Source of the DNA: Fidelibacterota bacterium
GTDB taxonomy: Bacteria; Fidelibacterota; UBA2242
NCBI GenBank assembly: GCA_028719225.1
Contig: JAQUKI010000003.1
Location: forward strand, 1 to 34,474
Reading direction: 5' to 3'
Length of the DNA: 34,474 bases
Position numbers and translations under genes: made by a program
The notes under the pieces: model-generated
What the model was told of the DNA's origin: nothing
Seen by the model: only the letters and a program-made list of their open reading frames with translations
Databases searched by the model: none
Shown: in pieces, positions 1-7,129 of the stretch
Position numbering within the stretch: position 1 is the stretch's first letter
Layout: the number at the start of each line of letters is the position of its first letter

Positions 1-1
1 G

Positions 2-352
2 GATATTGTCTTCATGCTCCTCTTCTTCTTCATGTCGGTAACAACGATGAAAGATTTTGAGGGATTGAATGTCATTTTGCCCTTTGCTAAACAGATAGAA
101 AAACTCGGTTCAGATACGCACGTCACAACTCTCTGGGTCTCCAAGGAAGGTATGTTATCTGTTGATGGAAAATTGATAAATCTCAATTCAATTCGAACAA
201 TATTTTATGAAAAACGAACCGCCGATCCGCAATTGACGGTTTCGATTCGCGCGGACGCTCAGGCTACAATGGACATGATGCACAAGGTTCATAAAGAATT
301 AAGATTAGCGGATGCTTTAAAAATCAATTACTCGGCCAATAGAGCAATTTAA
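2..352 (+). CDS. exbD: ExbD/TolR biopolymer transport protein, 5' partial
   Basis: This is an inner-membrane proton-channel partner that, with ExbB, energises TonB. The reading frame is open from base 2 and reads 'DIVFMLLFFFMSVTT', the conserved ExbD transmembrane helix with its membrane Asp. The ORF-track ATG at 14 is therefore internal, and the true start lies upstream of the window. After the helix comes about 95 residues of periplasmic domain, including 'LTVSIRADAQATMDMMHKV', typical of ExbD ('ladk..y..v..vmd'). The stop overlaps the Shine-Dalgarno AAGGAGA of the following tonB gene (12-base gap), so the two are probably co-transcribed. ExbB is expected just upstream. The family assignment is confident; the receptor or system served cannot be told from the sequence. 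Confidence 0.88.
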   Translation, partial: DIVFMLLFFFMSVTTMKDFEGLNVILPFAKQIEKLGSDTHVTTLWVSKEGMLSVDGKLINLNSIRTIFYEKRTADPQLTVSIRADAQATMDMMHKVHKELRLADALKINYSANRAI

Positions 353-363
353 GGAGAGTCAAA

Positions 364-1035
364 ATGATCATTAGAGTCAATCCGGAATACAGTTTAAAAT
401 TACGATACAATTATTTACTCAGAATTGGACTGGTCGGCTCTCTGTTACTGACGGTCTTCATATTTGCAGCTTTTCCGAGATTTCAGGAAACCGCTGCTGC
501 TATAAAAAAAGTGGATTTCGTCATGGAAACCACCGATGTGCCAATCATTGAACAGAAGATCGATCAGGCGGCCGCGCCAACCCGACCGGCAATCCCGGTC
601 GAATCGGAGAATGAAGACTTTTCCGAAGACATTACGATCGATGAAACGACCGACCTGAGCGAATATCAGGCTTGGGAAGCACCGCCGCCGCCGCCGGAAC
701 AAAAAGACGATTCAGATGGCCCGAGAATCCGGTTTATCCCTTACGAAAAAGCTCCGGAACCGCTCGGTGGATTTGCCGCGATTCAGGCAAACGTCATTTA
801 CCCGGAGATTGCTCAGGAAGCCGGTATCGAAGGCACTGTAATCGTTCAGGCATTTGTCAATGAATTCGGAATTGTTGCAGAAACCGTCGTTCTTAAAGGC
901 GTTCCAAACACCGGTCTTGACGAAGCCGCCTGTGCCGCAATCAAGAAGACCAGGTTCAAACCGGCGCAACAAAGAGACCAGAATATCGGCGTATATATTT
1001 CAATCCCGGTTATTTTCAAGATCAAGTCGAACTAA
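364..1035 (+). CDS. tonB: TonB family energy transducer, copy 1
   Basis: The protein (223 aa) links the inner-membrane motor to outer-membrane receptors. It has a short cytoplasmic start ('MIIRVNPEYSLKLRYNY'), one transmembrane helix near residues 20-38, an acidic and proline-rich periplasmic linker with 'APPPPPEQ', and a C-terminal TonB domain over about the last 90 residues ('YPEIAQEAGIEGTVIVQAFV', then 'AACAAIKKTRFKPAQQRD'). The start has a strong AAGGAGA site overlapping the exbD stop. It is followed by an intrinsic terminator, so exbD-tonB1 is the end of a transcription unit. A close paralogue lies 200 bases downstream. Its substrate receptor is unknown. Confidence 0.88.
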   Translation: MIIRVNPEYSLKLRYNYLLRIGLVGSLLLTVFIFAAFPRFQETAAAIKKVDFVMETTDVPIIEQKIDQAAAPTRPAIPVESENEDFSEDITIDETTDLSEYQAWEAPPPPPEQKDDSDGPRIRFIPYEKAPEPLGGFAAIQANVIYPEIAQEAGIEGTVIVQAFVNEFGIVAETVVLKGVPNTGLDEAACAAIKKTRFKPAQQRDQNIGVYISIPVIFKIKSN

Positions 1036-1056
1036 GTTTCGCAAAATAGCATTATC

Positions 1057-1088
1057 AAGAGGCGATCAAAATGGTCGCCTCTTTTTTA
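1057..1088 (+). terminator. Intrinsic terminator after tonB copy 1
   Basis: A nine-base stem AAGAGGCGA / TCGCCTCTT closes a short loop and runs directly into a T tract (TCTTTTTTAT). This is a textbook rho-independent terminator 21 bases past the tonB1 stop. The same GAGGCGA / TCGCCTC stem recurs after tonB copy 2. Confidence 0.85.
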
Positions 1089-1100
1089 TTTTAAAAAACT

Positions 1101-1130
1101 ATTGACATTCAGATGTCAATCCCGTATCAT
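1101..1130 (+). promoter_or_regulatory. Sigma70-like promoter within an inverted repeat, for tonB copy 2
   Basis: TTGACA (1102-1107) and TATCAT (1125-1130) are separated by 17 bases. The -35 box is the left arm of an eight-base perfect inverted repeat, ATTGACAT-TCAG-ATGTCAAT (1101-1120), so a dimeric regulator could cover the -35 and spacer. The repeat could instead act as a small hairpin, but it lies upstream of the expected transcription start. Promoter confidence is good; the operator role is inference. Confidence 0.65.
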
Positions 1131-1165
1131 GTATTTGTAAGGATTCGACGAAAGGAGTTAGAATC

Positions 1166-1231
1166 TTGAAAGGCAAACTAAAAAAGACAGAAAAACGACC
1201 TGAAACCAATTGTGTTTTAACCAACATTTAA
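1166..1231 (+). CDS. Possible 21-codon leader ORF upstream of tonB copy 2
   Basis: A TTG codon sits seven bases after a strong AAAGGAG site and opens a 21-residue, lysine-rich frame ('MKGKLKKTEKRPETNCVLTN') that ends at a TAA only 13 bases before the tonB2 ATG. The stop abuts the AGAGGGAG ribosome site of tonB2, so translation could be coupled. It has no recognised family and could be a decayed part of the duplicated spacer. The evidence is only the ribosome site, the frame and the position. Confidence 0.25.
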   Translation: MKGKLKKTEKRPETNCVLTNI

Positions 1232-1244
1232 AGAGGGAGTGGTT

Positions 1245-1913
1245 ATGATTCGGATTAACCCAAAATTCAGTCTTAAGTTGCGGTATGGTTTTTTGCTGAG
1301 AATTGGATTGGTGACTGTACTTTTATTACTCATCATCATATTAATCGCTTTTCCGAGATTCAAACAGACGGCGCTGGCAAATAAATCTCCAGAGCTTCCC
1401 CCGGATTTTTTACCTCCGTTACCACCCATCGCGAATAATATTGATACGCCAAAACCACCGGAAAGACCGGCAATTCCAGTGCCGTCTTTTACAGAGGATT
1501 TTATTGATGATGTTCCAAATCTACCAATGAATTTCGAAGATTATATTCCATTGAATTATCCGCCGGAGCCACCGGAACCGATCGAATCGGGAACTAATCG
1601 ACGCGAAATTTTCATTCCTTATGACGAAGCGCCGGAACCAATTGGCGGTATACAATCGATTCTTGAAAATGTTAAATATCCACCCATGGCAATCGATGCG
1701 CAAATTCAGGGAACGGTATTCGTCAGGGCATTTATCAACGAGCGAGGCATCGTCACTGAATGTAAAGTTGTTCGCGGCATTCCGAACACCGGTCTTGACG
1801 AAGCCGCTTGTGCCGCCGTATTCAAGACAAAATTCAAACCGGCGAAGCAGAGAGACAAGAACGTCGGCGTCTACATGTCAATTCCCATCGTATTCAAAAT
1901 CAAAGATAGTTAA
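1245..1913 (+). CDS. tonB: TonB family energy transducer, copy 2
   Basis: This is a paralogue of the preceding gene with the same architecture: 'MIRINPKFSLKLRYGFLLRI', one transmembrane helix, a proline-rich linker ('PPEPPEPIESG') and a C-terminal TonB domain ('YPPMAIDAQIQGTVFVRAFI', 'AACAAVFKTKFKPAKQRD'). The ORF track starts at GTG 1239, but the ATG at 1245 aligns with the start of copy 1 and is placed well behind AGAGGGAG, so 222 aa is preferred. The last third is nearly the same as copy 1 at DNA level ('aacaccggtcttgacgaagc'), while the linkers differ. It has its own promoter and terminator and can be expressed independently of exbD. It may serve a different receptor (inference). Confidence 0.87.
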   Translation: MIRINPKFSLKLRYGFLLRIGLVTVLLLLIIILIAFPRFKQTALANKSPELPPDFLPPLPPIANNIDTPKPPERPAIPVPSFTEDFIDDVPNLPMNFEDYIPLNYPPEPPEPIESGTNRREIFIPYDEAPEPIGGIQSILENVKYPPMAIDAQIQGTVFVRAFINERGIVTECKVVRGIPNTGLDEAACAAVFKTKFKPAKQRDKNVGVYMSIPIVFKIKDS

Positions 1914-1939
1914 ATCTTTCAGCGCAATATTTCAAGCAA

Positions 1940-1970
1940 GAGGCGATCAAACACGGTCGCCTCACTTTTT
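1940..1970 (+). terminator. Intrinsic terminator after tonB copy 2
   Basis: The stem GAGGCGA / TCGCCTC with a ten-base loop is followed by ACTTTTT. It repeats the stem found after tonB1, which suggests the duplication unit included the terminator. The T tract is shorter than in the first copy. Confidence 0.72.
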
Positions 1971-2003
1971 ACGCTGCGCTGTTTTCCTACCACATGAAAT
2001 AGT

Positions 2004-2032
2004 TTGACATTTATTCGGGAAGGCCGTAAAAT
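2004..2032 (+). promoter_or_regulatory. Sigma70-like promoter for the methyltransferase gene
   Basis: A perfect TTGACA at 2004-2009 and TAAAAT at 2027-2032 are exactly 17 bases apart. The predicted transcription start is about 30 bases before the TTG start codon at 2068. Confidence 0.7.
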
Positions 2033-2067
2033 CGGTCGTCTGAAAAAGAAAAAACGAGAGAATATTT

Positions 2068-2724
2068 TTGAACGAAAACAACATAGCAAAGCATCCCAAA
2101 CGATATTCGATCACATGGAAAAGCGTCGAATCTGTGGAAAAATACTCCCAAAACCGCTATAAACATCTCGACCAACGATGGATTAGTTGGCGAGAAAAAC
2201 GGATCGTCCACCGAATATTGATTCGCCTCAAATCAACAAGCCGGACGCTTTTGGACATTCCAACCGGATATGGCCGCTTCACGGAGATTTTTCTGGAAAA
2301 CGGTTTTTCCGTGACAAACGGCGATCTGAATCTCTACGCGCTCGAATACCAGCGGAAACGACATCATGGTTCGACGCGCGTCGTCGTCTCGGATGTCAAC
2401 ACAACGCCTTTTCGGGAAAACGAATTTGATGTCGTTTTTAACTTTCGCCTGCTCCAGCACTTTAAAACCGACACCGAGCGGCGCACAACTCTCTCGGAAC
2501 TTTGTCGCGTGACAAAACACTGGGCTGTCGTATCCGTTTATATAGAATCTTCACTTCATAAACTAAATCAAAAGTTTTCTTCGCGTCCGAGAAAAATGAC
2601 GATGGCGTCCATTGAAGATTGGGAAAATGAGGTGCGTGAATCAGGTTTTAGAATCGCGGATTCATGGTGGGTTTTACGGTTTTTCCACGCCCATAAAATT
2701 TTCCTGCTGGAGAAACAGACATAA
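2068..2724 (+). CDS. Class I SAM-dependent methyltransferase
   Basis: The 218-aa protein has a Rossmann methyltransferase core. Motif I 'LLDIPTGYGRFTE' is at residues 61-73, an acidic residue at the end of beta-2 is in 'NGDLNLYAL', motif II-like 'SDVNTTPFRENEFDVVF' is at 108-124, and a post-motif 'LLQHF' follows. This layout matches Methyltransf_11/25-type small-molecule or lipid methyltransferases; the substrate cannot be inferred. The start is TTG behind ACGAGAG, since the first nearby ATG (2115) is out of frame. A strong promoter lies just upstream. The next gene begins 70 bases downstream and may be partly co-transcribed. Confidence 0.75.
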   Translation: MNENNIAKHPKRYSITWKSVESVEKYSQNRYKHLDQRWISWREKRIVHRILIRLKSTSRTLLDIPTGYGRFTEIFLENGFSVTNGDLNLYALEYQRKRHHGSTRVVVSDVNTTPFRENEFDVVFNFRLLQHFKTDTERRTTLSELCRVTKHWAVVSVYIESSLHKLNQKFSSRPRKMTMASIEDWENEVRESGFRIADSWWVLRFFHAHKIFLLEKQT

Positions 2725-2737
2725 AAAAATGTTAGCG

Positions 2738-2766
2738 TTGATAAACATCCAACATCGATTGATATT
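2738..2766 (+). promoter_or_regulatory. Possible promoter for the S9-like gene
   Basis: TTGATA (2738-2743), a 17-base spacer and GATATT (2761-2766) lie 28 bases upstream of the ATG at 2795. The match is moderate, so read-through from the methyltransferase promoter is equally possible. Confidence 0.4.
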
Positions 2767-2794
2767 AACCTTGAATTCATTTCGAGTAAAAAAT

Positions 2795-4795
2795 ATGAAA
2801 AAACTAATTCTGTTTTTCGCAGTTGTTTTCTCGCTTCAGGCGGCGGAACCGATCAATTTGCCTTTCATTTTTCAACGTCCTCTGAGTTACGGAACTGTTC
2901 CGATCTCCGCAAAATGGTCGCCGGACGATGCAAAATTAGCCTTTCTCTGGAATGAAAAAGGTGAACGATTTCGGGATGTCTATGTCAAAGACATCGAAGC
3001 GTCCGGCATTCAACGGATCACATCGTTTGGAACCAATAATTCGTTGTCACCGACAGACCAAATCCGAAATCTCGTCTGGTCGCCGGACGGCAAATCTCTC
3101 GTCTTTGAATTTCAGAATAACATCTACCAAAGCGGCATTCGAAGAGACGATAAACCGGCAATCTGGATTCCGTCAGCGTCGCGTCCTGTTTTTTCACCAA
3201 ACGGAAAGTATATCATCTATGAAAAAAACTCCGATTTCTGGATACAGGAAATTACATCGGGAAAACTCACAAATTTGACGGGCGCTTCGTCCGCAGAAAA
3301 TACTCTGATAAACCATCCGTTTTTTTCCAAAACGCCTCGATTTCAATGGTCTTCTGACGATAAATCAATCGCATCTCTTGAAACCAAGGGAAAAAACGCA
3401 CCTTGTATGGTCATTCGTCAGATAGAAACGAATCAAGTGCGAGTCGTTGATGTTCGGTTCCCCATCGATGCACAATCGATCATTCGGGATTTTCAGTGGG
3501 CGCCAGACAACCAGTTCTTAGCCGTCGATGAAATCGCTGCCGACCGAAGCAAACGGTTTCTTTTACGATTCGACACAAGGCGCGGAATCGCCGATACATT
3601 ATATCGGGAAATCGCTCCGAAAAACATTGGAACGTTTGGCGGGAAAATCTTCTGGATCGAAGGCGGACTAAGCCTGTTGTTCGGTTCCTCGATCAATGGA
3701 TATGGCCATTTGTACACGATTAAGGTCGAATCCCGGATCGTCTCGGCGTTGACGCGCGGTCAATTCGATGTGATCGATTATTCAGCCGAAAACCGAAACC
3801 AAAAAATATTTTACACTTCGGATGAAGTCGCAACCGAGACGCATATCTTCAGTATCGATCCCGCGACGGACAAGTCTGAAAAGCTGACATTCCGAAACGG
3901 CGTTCATTCGTTCACGCCCTCTAATTCCGGCGAAAAGATCGCTGAAGTCTTTTCAAGTTTTCAACAGGTTCCGGAATTATATTGGTCGAACGCTTTACCA
4001 AACAGCAAGATGATCGCCATCACCCAATCGACTTCCCCGAAGATGGAAGATTATCGGATGAAATTGCCTTTGACCAAATCCGTCCGCAATCCGCAAACCG
4101 GACGTTTGATCTATTATCATCTGTGGTTGCCCGAAAAAAACCTCGTTTCATCTAAGTACCCTGTCATCCTGAATGTATCCGAAGAAACTCGATCCCATAA
4201 AATCCGCAACGCATGGAGCATCAACGGTTTGGTCAATCAATGTCTCTGCGATCAAAAATTCATCGTTGCCGAAATGACAGTCCGCTTGATAGATGCAGAT
4301 TCGATCCAGTACTCTATTTCCGATATGAAAACAGTTTTAAACGAGATCAGTACATACGATTTCGCCGACGTAAATCGCGCCGGCATTCTGGGAACGCACT
4401 TCGGCGGGTATGACGTTGCCGTTACCATGTTCGCCACACCAGAACTGTTTAAGGCAGGCGTCGCGATCACGGCGCTTCCCGAATGGCAGGAAGATTTCCC
4501 AGCAAGTAAGCCGGAGATTTTACCATTTCTGTTCGATCATATCGATACCGAAAAAGTTCCGGAAAGACTGAATTCTTACCCAGATCTCACCGGTCATTTA
4601 CTGTTCGCTCAAGGCAATATGAGCAGTATCGAAGCACTTTTGCCGACTGCAACGCTTACACAAAAAATGACGGAAGCGCAGAAACGCCTCGATTTTATCT
4701 TTTATCCGTGGAAAGATCAATATCTCGAACCCGACGAAACCACAATCGATCTGTATCAAAAGGTTTATGAATATTTTCGCAGGTATTTAAGATAG
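2795..4795 (+). CDS. Secreted S9/DPP-IV-like protein lacking the catalytic triad
   Basis: The ORF-track start at 2612 overlaps the methyltransferase. The ATG at 2795 gives a clean signal peptide ('MKKLILFFAVVFSLQAAE'), so 666 aa is preferred although the ribosome site is weak. The N-terminal two thirds is a TolB/WD40-like propeller ('AKWSPDDAKLAFLWN', 'VWSPDGKSLVFEF', 'FQWAPDNQFLAVDE'). The last 200 residues follow the prolyl-oligopeptidase alpha/beta-hydrolase fold. The nucleophile motif GxSxGG reads 'GTHFGGYD' with His535 in place of Ser. The Asp loop reads 'QGNMSSIE', and the catalytic His segment reads 'YPWKDQYLEP' without His. The fold is retained but hydrolysis by the usual mechanism should not be possible. 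It is probably a binding or scaffold protein in the periplasm or on the surface; that role is inference. Confidence 0.82.
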   Translation: MKKLILFFAVVFSLQAAEPINLPFIFQRPLSYGTVPISAKWSPDDAKLAFLWNEKGERFRDVYVKDIEASGIQRITSFGTNNSLSPTDQIRNLVWSPDGKSLVFEFQNNIYQSGIRRDDKPAIWIPSASRPVFSPNGKYIIYEKNSDFWIQEITSGKLTNLTGASSAENTLINHPFFSKTPRFQWSSDDKSIASLETKGKNAPCMVIRQIETNQVRVVDVRFPIDAQSIIRDFQWAPDNQFLAVDEIAADRSKRFLLRFDTRRGIADTLYREIAPKNIGTFGGKIFWIEGGLSLLFGSSINGYGHLYTIKVESRIVSALTRGQFDVIDYSAENRNQKIFYTSDEVATETHIFSIDPATDKSEKLTFRNGVHSFTPSNSGEKIAEVFSSFQQVPELYWSNALPNSKMIAITQSTSPKMEDYRMKLPLTKSVRNPQTGRLIYYHLWLPEKNLVSSKYPVILNVSEETRSHKIRNAWSINGLVNQCLCDQKFIVAEMTVRLIDADSIQYSISDMKTVLNEISTYDFADVNRAGILGTHFGGYDVAVTMFATPELFKAGVAITALPEWQEDFPASKPEILPFLFDHIDTEKVPERLNSYPDLTGHLLFAQGNMSSIEALLPTATLTQKMTEAQKRLDFIFYPWKDQYLEPDETTIDLYQKVYEYFRRYLR

Positions 4796-4899
4796 ACGGA
4801 GTCTTAAGGGCATTTGGCGCTAAAGCGTTCTATCATAATTAAAAATCCGCCAGATGATAAATGATCGTCGAAATATACTTAATCTACCTAATCCATTCT

Positions 4900-5217
4900 T
4901 CAGTTTGGAAGCGAACCGGATGGAACTGGCGGGAAACCGGTTTGTGAATCCTTGTCCGGGAGGACAATTTCGCCGAACTTCGATTCGAATTTTGAGATAT
5001 TTTCCTGAAGCGTAAATAGAAGTGTTTTCGCGTGAATTGGCGTCATGATGATGCGACTCTGAACGACGGCTTTTGGCGCGCCGGGCATCAGGCGGGCAAA
5101 ATCCAGTACGAACTCCGCCGGCGAATGTGAGATGACAGTAAAATTACTATAGTTCCCTTCGGCTTTGGATTCGGGAATTTCAATATTCAATTGTTGAGGG
5201 GCTTTTTTCTGTTCCAT
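4900..5217 (-). CDS. DUF3467 family protein
   Basis: A 105-aa protein with the hallmark DUF3467 core: 'YSNFTVISHSPAEFVLDFAR', then 'GAPKAVVQSRIIMTPIHAKT' and 'LQENISKFESKFGEI'. The family is widespread and uncharacterised. It is the last gene of a three-gene minus-strand cluster, 26 bases after the zinc-ribbon gene. The start is supported by AGGA nine bases upstream. It has no signal peptide, so a cytoplasmic location is expected. It converges on the S9-like gene. Confidence 0.82.
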   Translation of the reverse strand: MEQKKAPQQLNIEIPESKAEGNYSNFTVISHSPAEFVLDFARLMPGAPKAVVQSRIIMTPIHAKTLLFTLQENISKFESKFGEIVLPDKDSQTGFPPVPSGSLPN

Positions 5218-5243
5218 AATAGTTGTCCTGACTGTTTCGGAAA

Positions 5244-5657
5244 TTAGTATTTAGAATTTTCACCGTTATTATCGTCTTCCCATTCATCTTCGTTGGGCAG
5301 ACCGTCATTGCCAAAGAGTTTCCACGGATCTTCCGTTTCGGCTTCTTCCGTAAGGCTTTCATTGAGTTCTGTGTCGTCTTCAAATTCATCCCAGACTTCT
5401 TTCCGTTTCTCAAATTTAGATGGATCGATGTCGGGTTCATCGTAGTCTTCACGTTCGTTTTTAAGCATTTCCTGGCCATACAAGCTCATATCAAAAAAAT
5501 CAATGTCCTCGACGATGTCATGAAACACCAGAAGTTCCAGAAAATCGAGGTATTTCGGATCGCGGAGATTGATCTTACAATGCGGGCAGATGAGCGATTT
5601 CTTTAATTCTTCCTCTTTTAGCGGAACATTACACTCGGGACATACTAAATCTTCCAT
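5244..5657 (-). CDS. Acidic zinc-ribbon protein of unknown function
   Basis: The first 30 residues form a two-knuckle zinc ribbon, 'CPECNVPL' and 'CPHCKINL', spaced as in small zinc-binding modules. The remaining hundred residues are strongly acidic (many D/E, ending 'NEDEWEDDNNGENSKY') and probably disordered. It has a good GAGGAG ribosome site. I do not recognise a named family. It sits between a DUF3467 gene and a GT9-like gene on the same strand, with short gaps that suggest an operon. Confidence 0.72.
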   Translation of the reverse strand: MEDLVCPECNVPLKEEELKKSLICPHCKINLRDPKYLDFLELLVFHDIVEDIDFFDMSLYGQEMLKNEREDYDEPDIDPSKFEKRKEVWDEFEDDTELNESLTEEAETEDPWKLFGNDGLPNEDEWEDDNNGENSKY

Positions 5658-5724
5658 ACTAACTCCTCTTCAATGATGGCGGTAAATATAATCTTCGATG
5701 TTTTATCCGTCAAGACATATTTTT

Positions 5725-6267
5725 TCATCTCGCTTCCCTCGTAAGAATCCGAATCTGATCGGTTAAAAGTGACTTGATGCGCTGATAACTGGGTTCGATC
5801 ACATCTTCACTCTTCTTGATCGACAGGTTGAAGATCGATGCCGTTGCCGGTGTATGAAATCCGATACGCATCGTCGCTCCGCAGTTATAAACCAGATACG
5901 CATTAGTCGGACTTGGATCGGACGACAGATCCACCGCCGCCGCATATTCATACTGAAAAACATCCTGAGTCAGATGGCCGAACGGCAGGCGGGATTCATC
6001 CAGATCCGAGTTGAGAATCGGAAAAAACAGGGAAAGATCGATATTTTTCAGGATTGGAAAAAAGGATTGATAAACGCATACTTTTATAAAAAGCGCATTC
6101 TCGATAATAAATGAGAAAAGCATCCGCTGGGCGATCTGAAATTCGTCCGGATCGAACGGCAGACAGATGAGCAAATACTTTTTATCGCGCTTCGGTTTTT
6201 CACCGGTCAAGTCATAAAGCGAAGCGCGGCGGAGTATCCGGTTTGCAGTTTTTTGTGTAACACTCAT
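5725..6267 (-). CDS. Small GT9-like (truncated glycosyltransferase fold) hypothetical protein
   Basis: The 180-aa protein has no signal peptide. The pattern 'YEYAAAVDLSSDPSPTNAYLVYNCGATMRIGFH' resembles the middle of ADP-heptose-type GT9 glycosyltransferases ('D..idl...a.l....GA..riGf'), and 'KKYLLICLPFDPDEFQIAQR' resembles the GT9 N-terminal strand. It is half the length of a GT9 enzyme and lacks the C-terminal nucleotide-sugar domain. It recalls DUF6913-type proteins of Bacteroidota, but that match is from memory and weak. It heads the cluster with the zinc-ribbon and DUF3467 genes. Confidence 0.6.
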   Translation of the reverse strand: MSVTQKTANRILRRASLYDLTGEKPKRDKKYLLICLPFDPDEFQIAQRMLFSFIIENALFIKVCVYQSFFPILKNIDLSLFFPILNSDLDESRLPFGHLTQDVFQYEYAAAVDLSSDPSPTNAYLVYNCGATMRIGFHTPATASIFNLSIKKSEDVIEPSYQRIKSLLTDQIRILTREAR

Positions 6268-6337
6268 CTCAATTGTCCAAATATTTCTTCTCGTTCAACT
6301 CGAAACAATCACGATTTAAATCTGAAAAATCTGTCCG

Positions 6338-6365
6338 AAGATAAGAGATTACTTGAAAAAAACAA
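6338..6365 (-). promoter_or_regulatory. Possible promoter for the GT9-like/zinc-ribbon/DUF3467 cluster
   Basis: Reading the minus strand, TTGTTT is followed after 16 bases by TATCTT, about 70 bases upstream of the GT9-like start. The match is moderate, in the 228-base divergent spacer. Confidence 0.33.
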
Positions 6366-6420
6366 ATGGTTTCTCAAACCTTCCGGTAACTCATTTCGAT
6401 TCTACCAGAGAGTTTTTCAT

Positions 6421-6449
6421 TTGTTTCATTCTTTCGATTCGATTAAGAT
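6421..6449 (+). promoter_or_regulatory. Possible promoter for the dipeptidase operon
   Basis: TTGTTT (6421-6426), 17 bases, then TAAGAT (6444-6449). The expected start lies some 40 bases before the ATG at 6496. A TTGACA at 6462 has no matching -10 and is not used. Confidence 0.38.
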
Positions 6450-6495
6450 AACAACGCAACCTTGACACCGTAGAATTTTTCTGAAGGAGTAACTG

Positions 6496-7122
6496 ATGCG
6501 ACGTTTCCGATCAAACATCACGGTTCAAATCGGATTGATCATTCTGGTTCTTGCTTGTTTTGCCGGCGCCCAGACCGATCTCGCCGAACTTAAAATGATC
6601 ATTCCCGATATTGAATTGGACATCCGGTATGCGACGACCCATAATTTCGTCGGACAGGTTCTTTACCCGTCCGCTCGTTGTTTTCTCGTTCGGGACGCTG
6701 CAATCGCGCTGAAAGACGTTCAGGCGGATTTAAAAACGAAAGGCTACAAACTGAAAGTTTTCGATGGTTATCGTCCGCTCTCCGTCCAATGGCGTATGTG
6801 GGCCATTATGCCGAATCCCAGTTTTGTCGCAGATCCGAAAACCGGTTCCCGCCACAACAAGGGTTATGCGGTGGATTTAACTCTGATCAGTATCGACGGT
6901 GATTCGGTTGAGATGCCGACGCCTTACGACGATTTTACGGAAAAAGCCAGCCGCAGTTATCAGAATCTTCCCGAGTCGGCGCTGAAAAACCGGCAACTTC
7001 TGGAAGACACGATGAAGGCGCACGGATTTACCGGCATGTCCAGCGAATGGTGGCACTTCGACTATCAGGGCTACCAAGACAAACCGAATCTGGACATTCC
7101 AATCGATCAGGTTTTAGAATGA
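6496..7122 (+). CDS. D-alanyl-D-alanine dipeptidase (VanX/DdpX-type, M15D), exported
   Basis: A zinc peptidase that cleaves D-Ala-D-Ala or related dipeptides. All VanX landmarks are visible: Arg93 in 'DGYRP', the zinc ligands His120 and Asp127 in 'SRHNKGYAVD', and the catalytic Glu184 with ligand His187 in 'SEWWHFDY'. The spacing matches VanX (H-x6-D and E-x2-H). The N-terminus is a hydrophobic signal with a lipobox-like 'VLAC' at Cys21, so it may be a periplasmic lipoprotein. AAGGAG lies seven bases before the ATG. Only seven bases separate it from a beta-lactamase-family gene. No vanH/vanA ligase is nearby, so peptide scavenging or wall turnover is likelier than glycopeptide resistance (inference). 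Confidence 0.88.
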   Translation: MRRFRSNITVQIGLIILVLACFAGAQTDLAELKMIIPDIELDIRYATTHNFVGQVLYPSARCFLVRDAAIALKDVQADLKTKGYKLKVFDGYRPLSVQWRMWAIMPNPSFVADPKTGSRHNKGYAVDLTLISIDGDSVEMPTPYDDFTEKASRSYQNLPESALKNRQLLEDTMKAHGFTGMSSEWWHFDYQGYQDKPNLDIPIDQVLE

Positions 7123-7129
7123 GGTTATC

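Noticed and set aside
2612-2794. Extended N-terminus of the S9-like ORF in the track
   Set aside because: It overlaps the methyltransferase gene in another frame and precedes a clean signal peptide starting at 2795.
4811-4856. CATTTGGCG / CGCCAGATG inverted repeat between the convergent S9-like and DUF3467 genes
   Set aside because: The loop is 28 bases, one pair mismatches, and there is no T tract on either strand right after it, so it does not support a terminator.
6462-6467. TTGACA just upstream of the VanX-type gene
   Set aside because: At 17 bases downstream lies the ribosome site, not a -10 box, so it is not a usable promoter element.
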